Assembly (NCBI GenBank): GCA_021371855.1
Contig: JAJFVL010000017.1
Coordinates: 186,001 to 250,000, forward strand
Direction of reading: 5' to 3'
Length of the DNA: 64,000 bases
Origin: Bacteroidales bacterium
Lineage (GTDB): Bacteria > Bacteroidota > Bacteroidia > Bacteroidales > VadinHA17
This document shows positions 18,166-28,244 of this stretch, piece after piece (the first letter of the stretch is position 1; the number at the start of each line of letters is the position of its first letter). A model generated the notes under the pieces. It made no database searches and was not told the origin of the DNA. It was given only the letters and a program-made list of their open reading frames with translations. The position numbers and the translations under genes were made by a program.

Positions 18166-21100
18166 TTAATCAGCCAATAATGGTTCATCCCAATTTTCAA
18201 CTGTATACATAAGAGGAAGTTCAACATAAAAGATGGTTCCCTTGTCTGTCCCGGATTCGAACCATATTCTGCCGTTTGCGTTCTCAACATATTTTTTTAC
18301 AATCGATAACCCCAATCCCATTCCTGATGATTTTGTGGTGAAATTCGGAGTGAAAAGTTTCTTCTGCATATCTTCAGGGATTCCTGCCCCATTGTCAGAA
18401 ATTGAGACAACAACTTTATCGTTCCCTACGTCAATACCAATTTTTATCAACCCATCACGTCCCTGAGGAATTGATTGTATCCCGTTCTTGAAAAGATTCG
18501 AAAAAATTCCGTTAAGATGTTCTTTATCAGCATATATGATAATTTTATTCTCATGTGGCCATTTTACTGAGAAGGAAACATTATCAGTGTCCCTGAAAAG
18601 TTCAAGAGTTATCCTGATCTGGTCTAGAAGGTTAACCTCAACGGGTTTGGCCACAGGCATCTTGGCAAACGAAGAGAAGGCCGTTGCAATTGACGAAAGG
18701 TTATCAATATACTCAATCTGGTTCTTGGTAAAACGTTCCAGTTTCTTGTCAAATCCCAAAGCATTATCATTCCACGATTTAAAAAGCTGCTGCACATTTA
18801 ATTTCATCGGAGTAAGCGGATTTTTAATTTCGTGGGCAATCTGCTTTGCCATTTCTCTCCATGCAAGCTCCCTCTCTGAATTGGCCAGTTTGTGCGTGCT
18901 TTCTTCAATTTCATCTACCATCCTGTTATACTGTTTTACAAGAATGCTTATTTCGTCATTCCCCTTGTAAGAAAGATGTTCGCTTTTTTTACCAACTTCT
19001 ACAGAAGCAAGCCCCTCTCCGAGCATCATTAATGGGGTTGTAAGTCTTCCGCTGATAAATACCACAAGGCCTATGGTAATAAGAATAAGTAACAGCGTGA
19101 AATTAACAACTGTTACAACCAGGTTTGATATCTCCTTTGCCAAAACGCTCTGCATCCTGAAATAAGGAAGATTCAGATATGCGATTACTTTGTTCTCAGT
19201 ATTAAAAAAAGGAACGTATGCAGAAAAATATTCTAAATTCCCGATTTTCTCCTTCTGAAAATACTCAGTTCTGGTAGCGAGATTTATGAATGCCATATTA
19301 TTTATCCGATGGCTTGTCAAATCGCGGTAAAAGATCTCAGGCCGTGAGGTAGCAAGTAAAAAACCATTTAGATCATAAAGGTTAATATCGGTCTCGAAGA
19401 TATTCGAGAATTTAATCAACAGATCATTCAGAGACGCGTAGCTATTGTTTCTCCAATCAGCTGAAAGACGCTTTTCCATCGAAAGAATGCCATCGAGTTC
19501 AAGATATATAGAATTTAATTTTCCTTTAAGATTCTCACTATGTCTATTCTCGTTCTGCTTCATGGTGAAGGAAATAACCGCCCCTCCTGTCAATGCAAAA
19601 GAAAATAACAATATTCCAACGAACGACAGCTGAAGTTTCTTTCTGAAGTTAAAATTAAACAGGTTTTTTATTTCAGGCCGTCTTACAAGCAAAAGTAACA
19701 AGTTTAAAAAGAGAAATGTAAAAGAAAACAGATATGCAAATGAGACTATCATATCTTCAACAGTAATTTCAGGTCTGCTGATCAACACTGTCGAATTACC
19801 ATTTTTGTACAGAACATGTTTGTACCTTTCCGATTTAAAATATTTATAATCTGTATTCCCTTTAACATATTCTGAATCTGTCTTATCATAAGGAAACTCT
19901 CCTGTCCTCAGAACAACCTCTCCGTTAATATATTTTGCAAATGAATAATCCTTTAATCCTGAATATCCATGATACTTTTTATCAAGAAGGAGTTCAGAGT
20001 ATCCTGGTTGGAAGACATTAACATCACTGTAAAGCTGAAGAAATAAACCATTCGTGATCTTTTCCCCGGCTTTAAAAAACAGTCGTCCTATATAATACGA
20101 TCTTCCTCCCTGATTATCAAGAAAATAGAAGTCAGTGCCGGTAAGCATATGCCCATTCCTGCGGATAAGTTCATCAAAAAATCCGAAACAGTTCTCTGAT
20201 GCCTCACCAACTGAACCTATCCTGATGGTCTCATCGTTACGGCATAATACAATGCTAAAATTAAAATTATGCCAGTAACCCTTAAAGTATGTTTCAGCAA
20301 GATAACTCGATATTTTCTCCACATCAATTTTATCAAACGAATCAATCTTCATCATACGGGTGAGAGTTGAATCGTTTCTGATCACCGGCCATAAATCGAG
20401 CAAAAGATGTTCAGCCTCAGGATCGTTCTCAGTAGAAAATGAGACTGCCTGAATTTTAAGATTTCCGGTTATTTTTTCTTCCGAAAAAACGGTTATCAGA
20501 TATAGAGAATAAAAACTGAAGATCAGAGAAATGATGGCTGCCTTACTAAATAATCCTATTTTCCTTCTCACAAGTAACCAACCTGTAACAGACATAACAA
20601 TATATAAAACTGACAGAGGGATTAAAGTGCTTCTGTCACTTAAACAAACAGCCCCCAGAACAAGCATGGAAGTGATGAAAGAAAAGAAGATTGTTCCTGT
20701 TCTTAATAACCTGGCAGACTGAATAATTTTCAGGATTAGAAAAACGGGAAGCATTAAAAGCAAAATGACAGATGCAAATCCCGTTACACTGAACATGCTT
20801 AATTCCAATACTTTAAAAGTTTCGAAATTTATATTTGAGTTTAAAATAAGTTGTTTAAAAATAAGGTTCCAGAAAATCAATAAAACAGCTCCGGGAATCA
20901 TCAAAGAGGTCAGATAGAGAAAATCTCTCCCTGACTTTCCTTCCTGACGTTCGGGAAGCGGAAAATATTTGTATAAACTATAAGAAAAGCAAGCCGCCAG
21001 AATACTAAACATCAGCAGGTGACCCAAAGAAGGGATTGCACTGTTAAGTGTAAACCTGTATGGTAAAAACAGCTCTGTCTTCAACAGAACTGAAGGCTTT

Positions 21101-21876
21101 CCTGTGAGAAGAATAAGAATGTAAACCAAAGAAAAAGACAAAAGGATAAAACCGGCTGCAAGATACTTCTTCCCCGAACTGAACAATAACTTAGCCAGGC
21201 CCAAAGAAAGAAGAATTAAAAGTACAAACGCACATGCCCATAAGCACAGAGGAATGAGAATAAAATATGTATTTTCTGTACGTTCAGGGAAAGTAAGGGA
21301 GAAAAGGAAATCACCTTTCTTATTGAAGATATCATGTCCTGAATCTCCTCTGGTTGCTGAGAAACCAACGTTCCCGGGCAATCTGAAATCTTTTACAAAT
21401 CCGCTTTTTATAATGTCATTTTCAAAGCTATAATTGGTGTGCAACCTGAGCAATCCTACTATTTCTTCATTACCCGACTGCACTGTCTTTGTGAGAAACC
21501 ATCCATTCTGCAGGAAAATCAAAGGTTTATTGTAAAGAGAGTCATCGATAAACTTTGGTACATCAAATGCATTGTCCGACCATTTAGCAAGTTTATGGTC
21601 GATATATTCAAGTATAGTAATCTCGTTCTGGTCAGCGATTGAAAAAAGGTTATTCTCCGAAACCGATCCATGGTGATTCTCTCTGGCCAGAATAGGTTTC
21701 ATGTCATTGAGGCAATTTTCCATTATGGTCTCTTTCGCAATCAGTATCTTATTGAACATTCTGGTCCTGAAACGGTACTCAAAATCGCTGAAATAAACCG
21801 ATTCCGCAATGAGCGCTGTCATTGCTGCAACAACAGTGAAAATGGCAAGAAATATCCAATACCTTTTACCTCTCAT
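18166..21876 (-). CDS. Large NtrY-like membrane sensor histidine kinase
   Basis: A 1236-residue sensor kinase. An N-terminal helix and extracytoplasmic domain (about 1-200) are followed by a block of many hydrophobic helices (about 205-480). A second extracytoplasmic region and a dCache-like segment come before the last helix, near 905-930. Then a HAMP linker (GRLTTPLMMLGEGLASVEVG), H-box AHEIKNPLTPMKLN with phospho-acceptor His1015, N-box near 1127 (SNLFKNGIQSI) and G-boxes DNGAGIP and GMGLGLSIVKKY. All catalytic boxes are intact. No response regulator is adjacent, so it is an orphan kinase here. It lies 17 bp downstream of rlmH. NtrY likeness rests on the H-box and the multi-helix layout; the signal is unknown. 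Confidence 0.9.
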   Translation of the reverse strand: MRGKRYWIFLAIFTVVAAMTALIAESVYFSDFEYRFRTRMFNKILIAKETIMENCLNDMKPILARENHHGSVSENNLFSIADQNEITILEYIDHKLAKWSDNAFDVPKFIDDSLYNKPLIFLQNGWFLTKTVQSGNEEIVGLLRLHTNYSFENDIIKSGFVKDFRLPGNVGFSATRGDSGHDIFNKKGDFLFSLTFPERTENTYFILIPLCLWACAFVLLILLSLGLAKLLFSSGKKYLAAGFILLSFSLVYILILLTGKPSVLLKTELFLPYRFTLNSAIPSLGHLLMFSILAACFSYSLYKYFPLPERQEGKSGRDFLYLTSLMIPGAVLLIFWNLIFKQLILNSNINFETFKVLELSMFSVTGFASVILLLMLPVFLILKIIQSARLLRTGTIFFSFITSMLVLGAVCLSDRSTLIPLSVLYIVMSVTGWLLVRRKIGLFSKAAIISLIFSFYSLYLITVFSEEKITGNLKIQAVSFSTENDPEAEHLLLDLWPVIRNDSTLTRMMKIDSFDKIDVEKISSYLAETYFKGYWHNFNFSIVLCRNDETIRIGSVGEASENCFGFFDELIRRNGHMLTGTDFYFLDNQGGRSYYIGRLFFKAGEKITNGLFLQLYSDVNVFQPGYSELLLDKKYHGYSGLKDYSFAKYINGEVVLRTGEFPYDKTDSEYVKGNTDYKYFKSERYKHVLYKNGNSTVLISRPEITVEDMIVSFAYLFSFTFLFLNLLLLLVRRPEIKNLFNFNFRKKLQLSFVGILLFSFALTGGAVISFTMKQNENRHSENLKGKLNSIYLELDGILSMEKRLSADWRNNSYASLNDLLIKFSNIFETDINLYDLNGFLLATSRPEIFYRDLTSHRINNMAFINLATRTEYFQKEKIGNLEYFSAYVPFFNTENKVIAYLNLPYFRMQSVLAKEISNLVVTVVNFTLLLILITIGLVVFISGRLTTPLMMLGEGLASVEVGKKSEHLSYKGNDEISILVKQYNRMVDEIEESTHKLANSERELAWREMAKQIAHEIKNPLTPMKLNVQQLFKSWNDNALGFDKKLERFTKNQIEYIDNLSSIATAFSSFAKMPVAKPVEVNLLDQIRITLELFRDTDNVSFSVKWPHENKIIIYADKEHLNGIFSNLFKNGIQSIPQGRDGLIKIGIDVGNDKVVVSISDNGAGIPEDMQKKLFTPNFTTKSSGMGLGLSIVKKYVENANGRIWFESGTDKGTIFYVELPLMYTVENWDEPLLAD

Positions 21877-21893
21877 AATCTGGCATACATTGG

Positions 21894-22367
21894 TTATTCA
21901 TGGTGGTATGGTTCCCCTTTGATAATCGTAAACGCTCTGTAAAGTTGTTCCAGGAACAATAATCGTACCAGCTGATGAGGGAACGTCATTTTCGAGAGCG
22001 ATATCCTGAAATCAGCTCTTTCATATACCTCTTCTGAAAACCCCCATGGACCGCCAATAACAAAAACAATCCGTTTCCTGGAGGTCATGAATATCTTTTC
22101 AATCCATCCCGATAATTCTATTGTTCTGAATTCTTTTCCCCTCTCATCAAGTAAGACGACATAATCATCAGTACTGACCGATTGGATTACTTTTTTCCCC
22201 TCCTTTATTTTTTGTTCATTTACTGGTATGTTTTTTGTATTCTTCAATTCAGGCAGGGTAATGATCTCAAAAGCCGAGTATTTTTTTATGCGGGAGGTAT
22301 AAAGATCAGCCACTTCTGAAATATGTTTATCAGTTGTTTTCCCTGTCTGTAATAAAACAATCTTCAT
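21894..22367 (-). CDS. rlmH: 23S rRNA (pseudouridine-1915-N3)-methyltransferase RlmH
   Basis: A 157-residue SPOUT methyltransferase that methylates pseudouridine 1915 in helix 69 of 23S rRNA on assembled ribosomes. The AdoMet-binding trefoil knot is seen in VFVIGGPWGFSEEVYERAD and LSKMTFPHQLVRLLFLEQLY, and the C-terminus ends in AFTIIKGEPYHHE, as in the whole family. Length is normal (about 155-160). It is divergent from the DUF4783-nadC pair and upstream of the NtrY-like kinase. Confidence 0.97.
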   Translation of the reverse strand: MKIVLLQTGKTTDKHISEVADLYTSRIKKYSAFEIITLPELKNTKNIPVNEQKIKEGKKVIQSVSTDDYVVLLDERGKEFRTIELSGWIEKIFMTSRKRIVFVIGGPWGFSEEVYERADFRISLSKMTFPHQLVRLLFLEQLYRAFTIIKGEPYHHE

Positions 22368-22490
22368 AACTTATGACTCAGCTTAACTTCATAATCTAAT
22401 TTGCAAGTATTCACAAAAATAACAAAATATAATCATGCTCAAAAACAGAAAACCACTTGAAGAAATTACTGCATGGTATTCAAGAAAAGG

Positions 22491-22519
22491 TTGACATTAT
22501 CAAATTAATATTAAATTTG
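22491..22519 (+). promoter_or_regulatory. Bacteroidota-type promoter (-33 TTG, -7 TAAATTTG)
   Basis: TTGAC begins at 22491 and an exact TAnnTTTG match (TAAATTTG) lies at 22512-22519, with 18 bp between the TTG and the -7 box. This is close to the spacing known for the Bacteroidota housekeeping sigma factor. Transcription would start near 22526, inside or just before the first possible ATG at 22535. That favours the ATG at 22565 as the start of the DUF4783 gene. Confidence 0.5.
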
Positions 22520-22564
22520 TGGAGGATTGACTTAATGAAGCAGCATCTTTTAAACTTTAATGAA

Positions 22565-22969
22565 ATGAAATCCGCAATTATTTTTCCGGTAATATTGATA
22601 GCTTTCGGTTGCCTTTCTGCCACCATGCAGGAACAGGCAAATATCCCGGGAGGAATTTCTATTGCCTTTAAAGCCGGGAATGCTGCTGAATTATCAAAGT
22701 ATATGAATCCCACAATTGAACTACTTCTTCTCGACAAAGAAGATTTTTACAAGAAAAATGTAGCTGAAACAATTCTGAAAGATTTTTTTATTGAGTATAA
22801 AACCAAAGATTTTACTATCCGCCATCAGGGTGCAAAAAATGATGCCCAATATGCAATAGGCAACCTTAAGACAGAGAAAGGTGACTTCCGCGTCTACTTT
22901 CTTCTTAAGAGAGTTGACCAGGAGATGCTTATTCACCAGATACGTATTGAAACGGATAATGGAAAATAA
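22565..22969 (+). CDS. DUF4783 family protein
   Basis: A 134-residue small secreted protein of the DUF4783 family, found widely in Bacteroidota and often beside nadC; function unknown. The start MKSAIIFPVILIAFGCLSAT gives a clean signal peptide. An in-frame ATG at 22535, with GGAGG 9 bp ahead, is the alternative, but the promoter seems too close for that. The mature part (ISIAFKAGNAAELSKYMNPT) has the NTF2-like, SnoaL-like look of this family: helices first, then a curved sheet ending in LLKRVDQEMLIHQIRIE. It overlaps nadC by 11 bp, so the two are translated together. Confidence 0.85.
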   Translation: MKSAIIFPVILIAFGCLSATMQEQANIPGGISIAFKAGNAAELSKYMNPTIELLLLDKEDFYKKNVAETILKDFFIEYKTKDFTIRHQGAKNDAQYAIGNLKTEKGDFRVYFLLKRVDQEMLIHQIRIETDNGK

Positions 22970-23801
22970 CATTTTAAGAGAGTTCATATTCAGATGTCTG
23001 GAAGAGGATGTAGGTGATGGAGATCATTCCTCACGTGCCTGCATACCGGAAGAGGCAACCGGGAAAGCCAGACTTCTTATTAAAGATAAAGGGATTCTTG
23101 CCGGAATCAATGTAGCCGGGGAACTTTTCTCGATTGTCGACAAAGATTTGAAGTTTGACGTTATGATGAATGATGGTTCTTCCATTGCTCCGGGAGATAT
23201 TGCATTCTACCTCTCGGGCAGTCAGCAATCCATACTTAAATCGGAACGTCTCGTTCTTAATATTATGCAAAGGATGAGCGGGATTGCCACAAGCACTCAT
23301 GAATATGTTAGCCGGCTCAAAGGGCTGAAAACAAAAATCCTTGATACAAGGAAAACCTCCCCGGGGTTAAGATTTCTTGAAAAAGAGGCTGTAAGGATAG
23401 GTGGCGGAATGAATCACAGGATGGGGCTGTTTGATATGATTATGCTTAAGGATAATCATATCGATTATGCTGGGGGGATTGAGAATGCTATTATCATGAC
23501 AAGAGAGTATCTGAAGAAAAATAATCTTGACCTTAAGATCGAAATTGAAGCAAGAACACTTGATGATGTAAAAACCATTGCATCAACAGGTGGAGTAGAT
23601 CGCATCATGTTCGATAACTTCAACATTAAAGATACCATTGCTGCTGTTAAAGAAATTTCCGGAAGATTCGAAACTGAATCATCGGGAGGGATAACTCTCG
23701 AAACAATAAGGTCTTATGCGGAATGCGGAGTTGATTTTATTTCTGTTGGAGCGCTTACTCATCATATCAAAAGTCTGGATATGAGCCTTAAAGCCGTTTA
23801 A
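22959..23801 (+). CDS. nadC: Nicotinate-nucleotide diphosphorylase (carboxylating)
   Basis: A 280-residue quinolinate phosphoribosyltransferase that makes nicotinate mononucleotide from quinolinate and PRPP in de novo NAD synthesis. Motifs are DTRKTSPGLR (129-138) and GGGMNHRMGLFDMIMLKDNH (148-167), which hold quinolinate and PRPP. The C-terminal barrel carries EARTLDD, RIMFDNF and DFISVGALTHH. The start MENNILREFI was chosen because it matches the family N-terminus; it overlaps the preceding gene by 11 bp. No nadA or nadB is visible nearby. Confidence 0.96.
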   Translation: MENNILREFIFRCLEEDVGDGDHSSRACIPEEATGKARLLIKDKGILAGINVAGELFSIVDKDLKFDVMMNDGSSIAPGDIAFYLSGSQQSILKSERLVLNIMQRMSGIATSTHEYVSRLKGLKTKILDTRKTSPGLRFLEKEAVRIGGGMNHRMGLFDMIMLKDNHIDYAGGIENAIIMTREYLKKNNLDLKIEIEARTLDDVKTIASTGGVDRIMFDNFNIKDTIAAVKEISGRFETESSGGITLETIRSYAECGVDFISVGALTHHIKSLDMSLKAV

Positions 23802-23954
23802 CTTAGCATTTCCACCGCATTTAAAAGTACCTCAGGGGATATTCAACAAATTTATCCGCAAACTCCAAAAACTTTTTTTCCCTGCCTCACATCCGATAGT
23901 TGATTCAGTGGGCAATTACCAGGATGAGAATCGATGATATAACAATATTTTACT

Positions 23955-23962
23955 TACTTTTG
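23955..23962 (+). promoter_or_regulatory. Possible -7 promoter box (TACTTTTG)
   Basis: An exact TAnnTTTG match ends 18 bp upstream of the ATG of the 439-residue lipoprotein gene. The 179-bp gap after nadC gives room for a separate promoter. No good -33 element is seen at the expected distance. Confidence 0.35.
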
Positions 23963-23980
23963 AACAGATAAACCTGCGTA

Positions 23981-25300
23981 ATGAAAAAATGGATTTTATT
24001 CCTTCTCCTGCTTTGTCTTTTTAACTGTAAGGAAGAAAAAAATGATTGCTATCTTACATCCGAAAAGGCATTACAGTACTTTAAAAGTGTTGAAGCTATC
24101 TGTGTCCGTGATAATGGTAAACTGTGGGGAAAAAATCTTTATGGGCCCCTGATGTTTGTTGACCGTCCAAGCCGGAAAATTTTCGCTAACCAGCCGGATA
24201 ATGCCGGCCTTTTAAAAAAAAAAGAGGGTGTTTATACCGGTTTTTATCCAAAAGAGCTTTTGCTAAATGCCACCCCGGTTGAATTTGGAGGGATCACATA
24301 TGCCCTGACACCCCTTCCGGTGGATGAAGTTCCCTATAATATTAATATCGCAGCTATACACAGTCTTTTTCACCGGTTCCAGAAATTTAAAGGAATCGCC
24401 TCCCACGGTTATATTACAAATAATATGGATGAAAGGGACGCAAGATTATGGCTTAAACTCGAATGGAAAGCTTTGCGAAAAGCCATCAACTCCAAAGGAG
24501 ATGAGCGTAATCTGTTTATCAGAGACGCACTTATCTTCAGAGAAGCTAACAGGGAGCTTTACTCAAAATATGCTGATGACGCAAACCGGTTTGAAAATTA
24601 CGAAGGACTCACTACATTTACTTACACCTTACTTTGCACTTATTCATATGAAGAGTTGAAAACAAGACTCTTTGAAATTCTCGACAAGGTATATTCCATG
24701 CGGTCATACTCGGAATCGTACGGATTCATTCATGGTGCACTTTACGCCTCTCTTCTCTATGATTCAGGATTTGATTTTAAGAATATCCAGACAGATACCT
24801 TTGATCTTGGAAATGCAGTTAAGGAAGCTTATAAAATCGAGTTGCCCGAAATCTGCAGAGACGTGGCCGGAAGCCTTGCAGTCAATTATAATATTGACAT
24901 TATTAATCAGGAAGAAGAACAACGTATTTCTGATATCAGTAAAAGATTACACACTCAGACAAATATCTTTACAGAAAGACCGGTAGTATTCATTGAACTT
25001 ATAAGTCCATCTTTTGGCTTTGAACCTGAAGATATTCAACCATTGGATACCCTTGGAACGCTTTACAAATCGATCAGAGTCGCCGATAACTGGGGCAAAC
25101 TTGTTGTCAATGATGGCAGCGGTTGCCTTGTATCAAATAATTATAAGTCTCTCCGTATAACTGCTAAAGGATATAAAGAAGAAAAAAACCAGATCAGAGG
25201 CGAAGGTTGGGAACTTACCCTTAACTGGGATGAATGGGAATTCGTTCAGGTTGGGCAGAATTATTTAGTAAGGAAGAAAATCCGAAACCTTTTATATTAA
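23981..25300 (+). CDS. Lipoprotein resembling a gluzincin peptidase with a degenerate HExxH motif
   Basis: A 439-residue lipoprotein with signal MKKWILFLLLLCLFNC and lipid Cys16. The central part has the layout of a gluzincin-like family: IHSLFHRFQ (126-134), a helical stretch LWLKLEWKALRKAI, then DALIFREANRELY and FENYEGLTTFTY (204-215). In active relatives I would expect HExxH where this protein has His127-Ser-Leu-Phe-His131, with an EGLA-type Glu supplying the third zinc ligand (Glu205 or Glu208 here). So the catalytic Glu appears to be Ser, suggesting a binding-only or altered enzyme. The C-terminal 130 or so residues look like a beta domain. No close partner gene. The family link is from motif recognition, not a search. 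Confidence 0.7.
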   Translation: MKKWILFLLLLCLFNCKEEKNDCYLTSEKALQYFKSVEAICVRDNGKLWGKNLYGPLMFVDRPSRKIFANQPDNAGLLKKKEGVYTGFYPKELLLNATPVEFGGITYALTPLPVDEVPYNINIAAIHSLFHRFQKFKGIASHGYITNNMDERDARLWLKLEWKALRKAINSKGDERNLFIRDALIFREANRELYSKYADDANRFENYEGLTTFTYTLLCTYSYEELKTRLFEILDKVYSMRSYSESYGFIHGALYASLLYDSGFDFKNIQTDTFDLGNAVKEAYKIELPEICRDVAGSLAVNYNIDIINQEEEQRISDISKRLHTQTNIFTERPVVFIELISPSFGFEPEDIQPLDTLGTLYKSIRVADNWGKLVVNDGSGCLVSNNYKSLRITAKGYKEEKNQIRGEGWELTLNWDEWEFVQVGQNYLVRKKIRNLLY

Positions 25301-25371
25301 TCTTGTGATCTTACATTCTTATAGTCCTTTTTATTGCTTCTAAAAACTCTACAGGTTCCGGAGTCTTTTCA

Positions 25372-28005
25372 TTAAAGGCTTTTCAGCTCTTCAATTCTTT
25401 CTTCCAGCGATTTGATCTTTAACTCTGCATCACTTTTCTTCTTCCTTTCCAACTCCAGAACAGAGGCAGGAGCATTTTCCACAAAACGTTTGTTTTCAAG
25501 TTTTTTCATCACTGAAGCAAGAAATCCTCTGTTGTAATCCAGATCTGCCCGGATCTTGGTAAGTTCACCTTCAACATCAAGATTCCCGTTCAAAGGGATG
25601 AAATATTCAATTGTCCCTACCATAAATGAGGCAGCTCCTTCTATTTTCTCTGAAACAAATGATACTCCCGATAAATTACAAAGTTTATTGATAACAGGAA
25701 GAAATTCAACATTATAGCTATCCATTTCGGAATGTATCAAAAGATCTATGTTTTCTTTGTTCGGGATATTTTTATCTTTTCTTACAGTTCTTACCGCACT
25801 TATGGTCTCCTTGACAGATTCAAAACCTGCGATCATCTTATTATTGAATTGCTCCGGTACGGGCATAATTGTTATCATAATACTTTCGCCATCTTTTCTT
25901 TCAAGAATATACTGCCATATCTCCTCCGTGATGAACGGCATAAAAGGATGAATTACCCTAAGAAGTTTATCAAATATTGAAATAGTTGCATCAAAGGTAA
26001 TTCTGTCAACAGGCTTCTGGTACTCAGGCTTAACTATCTCAAGATACCAACCTGAAAACTCATCCCAGAAAAGCCGGTATGCCGTCATCAGGGCTTCAGA
26101 AATGCGGAATTTATTGAAGTTTGTATCGATCTCATCAATCGATTTCTTCAAGACCTCATTCATCCATTTAACAGCAATTTCTGAAGAGGCAGGTTGTTTA
26201 ATATTATCATCAATCTGCCAGCTTTTTACCAGTCTGAATGCATTCCAGATTTTATTTGCAAAATTCCTGCCCTGTTCCGGAAGGCTGTCTTCATAAAGAA
26301 GATCGTTGCCGGCGGGTGAGCACAGAAGCATTCCCACCCTCACTCCATCGGCACCATATTTTTCAATGAGTTTCAGCGGATCAGGAGAATTTCCCAGTGA
26401 TTTGGACATTTTCCTCCTCTGCTGGTCGCGAACCAGACCTGTAAGGTAAACATTGCTGAAAGGTTTTTGCCCCCTGTATTCATATCCTGATATAATCATA
26501 CGGGCAACCCAGAAAAAAAGTATTTCGGGAGCTGTAATTAGATCGTTTGTCGGATAATAATATTCAATATCCTTGTTCTCCGGATTATTTATGCCGTCAA
26601 ATGCTGCTATAGGCCAAAGCCATGAAGAGAACCATGTATCGAGGACGTCTTCATCCTGTCGCAAGTCTGATTCTTTCAAATTTGATTTGCCGCTTTTTTC
26701 CCTTGCCAGTGCCAGGGCTTCAGAGATATTCTCTGCAACAACAAATTCAGTATTATCATAATACCATGCAGGGATCCTGTGGCCCCACCATAGTTGCCTG
26801 CTTATGCACCAGTCGCGGACATTCTCCATCCAGTGCCGGTAAAGATTCTTAAACTTTGCCGGATGAATCTGTATATCATCATTTATAACGGCCTCAAGTG
26901 CAGGTTGCGAAAGGTTCTTCATCTTCAGAAACCACTGAAGAGAAATCCTTGGTTCAATAACTGAATTGGTACGCTCCGACCGGCCTATTTTATTATTATA
27001 ATCTTCAATTTTTACAAGGCTTCCGATTTTCTGAAGCTCTTTTTCTGCAAGTATCTTTGCTTTGAACCTGTCGACACCGATGAATAAACCAGCTGCCAGG
27101 CTCATAGTCCCGTTATCGTTAAAGACATCTATCGTGGGCAGCTTATGCCTTATGCCTATTTCGTAATCATTGACATCATGAGCAGGAGTGATCTTAAGGC
27201 AACCTGTACCGAACTCCGGGTCAACATAGCTATCAAAAATAAACGGGACTTCCCGATTGACCATAGGAACAATAACCTTTTTTCCTTTCAGGTGCTGGTA
27301 CCGTTCATCATCAGGATGGGCACACACCGCAGTATCGCCAAGTATTGTCTCAGGACGGGTGGTTGCAACCGTCACGTAGCCATCCTCACCGACTATTTTA
27401 TAACGGACATAATAAAGCTTCGATTTTTCTTCGGTGTAAATAACTTCCTCATCCGACACGGCTGTCATCGCCTGAGGATCCCAGTTCACCATTCTTACAC
27501 CCCTGTAAATAAGCCCTTTGTTGTAAAGGTCGACAAATACCTTTATAACTGAATCGTACCTTTTCTCATCCATTGTAAAGAGAGTACGATCCCAGTCGCA
27601 TGAAGCACCAAGTCGCTTAAGCTGTTCAAGTATTATTCCTCCGTGTTTATGCGTCCATTCCCATGCGTGTTTAAGAAATTCATCTCTTGAAAGATCACGT
27701 TTTTCGATTCCTTCTGCTTTAAGCTTTGCAACAACTTTCGCTTCGGTTGCTATTGAAGCATGATCCGTACCAGGGACCCAGCATGCGTTTTTCCCCTGCA
27801 TCCTGGCCCGGCGTACAAGAACATCCTGAATTGTGTTGTTAAGCATGTGCCCCATGTGAAGCACACCAGTCACATTGGGAGGAGGAATAACGATTGTATA
27901 TGGCTCCCTTTCATCAGGGATACTTTTAAAAAATCCATTATCAATCCAGTATTTGTACCATTTGCTCTCTGCTTTTCCTGGCTCGTATCGTGACGGAATA
28001 TCCAT
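25372..28005 (-). CDS. valS: Valyl-tRNA synthetase
   Basis: An 877-residue class I aminoacyl-tRNA synthetase that charges tRNA-Val and edits mischarged Thr. The ATP-binding HIGH motif appears as [15 protein letters not shown] (HMGH at 50-53) and the second motif as KMSKSLGNS. The editing (CP1) domain shows [19 protein letters not shown]. The anticodon-binding domain follows, and a C-terminal coiled coil ([18 protein letters not shown]) is typical of ValS. Length is normal. It is a monocistronic minus-strand gene convergent with the lipoprotein gene; a TAATTTTG box lies 28 bp upstream. Confidence 0.98.
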   Translation of the reverse strand: MDIPSRYEPGKAESKWYKYWIDNGFFKSIPDEREPYTIVIPPPNVTGVLHMGHMLNNTIQDVLVRRARMQGKNACWVPGTDHASIATEAKVVAKLKAEGIEKRDLSRDEFLKHAWEWTHKHGGIILEQLKRLGASCDWDRTLFTMDEKRYDSVIKVFVDLYNKGLIYRGVRMVNWDPQAMTAVSDEEVIYTEEKSKLYYVRYKIVGEDGYVTVATTRPETILGDTAVCAHPDDERYQHLKGKKVIVPMVNREVPFIFDSYVDPEFGTGCLKITPAHDVNDYEIGIRHKLPTIDVFNDNGTMSLAAGLFIGVDRFKAKILAEKELQKIGSLVKIEDYNNKIGRSERTNSVIEPRISLQWFLKMKNLSQPALEAVINDDIQIHPAKFKNLYRHWMENVRDWCISRQLWWGHRIPAWYYDNTEFVVAENISEALALAREKSGKSNLKESDLRQDEDVLDTWFSSWLWPIAAFDGINNPENKDIEYYYPTNDLITAPEILFFWVARMIISGYEYRGQKPFSNVYLTGLVRDQQRRKMSKSLGNSPDPLKLIEKYGADGVRVGMLLCSPAGNDLLYEDSLPEQGRNFANKIWNAFRLVKSWQIDDNIKQPASSEIAVKWMNEVLKKSIDEIDTNFNKFRISEALMTAYRLFWDEFSGWYLEIVKPEYQKPVDRITFDATISIFDKLLRVIHPFMPFITEEIWQYILERKDGESIMITIMPVPEQFNNKMIAGFESVKETISAVRTVRKDKNIPNKENIDLLIHSEMDSYNVEFLPVINKLCNLSGVSFVSEKIEGAASFMVGTIEYFIPLNGNLDVEGELTKIRADLDYNRGFLASVMKKLENKRFVENAPASVLELERKKKSDAELKIKSLEERIEELKSL

Positions 28006-28033
28006 TTTGTAAATAGTTTATAATTTTGACCTG

Positions 28034-28041
28034 CAAAATTA
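28034..28041 (-). promoter_or_regulatory. Possible -7 promoter box for valS
   Basis: On the minus strand this reads TAATTTTG, an exact TAnnTTTG match 28 bp upstream of the valS start. No clear -33 element is seen at 18-20 bp. The wider gap of 239 bp up to the next gene shows no other feature and no obvious T-box leader. Confidence 0.35.
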
Positions 28042-28244
28042 GAAATTAAAACGAAATCATAGTAATAGTGCAAGAGTTGAAACGGTTTAAAAGTTAAATA
28101 AAACTCCCATCGGGGGGTCTTGTAGAGCAAAGAGATAATTTGGTCTATAAGATTAACCCGATTGTCTATTTCTTCCCTGATTACATCAGAATCATTTTAC
28201 CTTTACGGCTGCAAAATATTTGTTAATTATATCTTTAAATATAT

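Noticed and set aside
28006..28244. Possible T-box or other leader between valS and the barrel gene
   Set aside because: No T-box sequence or specifier stem was seen; valS in this phylum is not expected to use a T-box.
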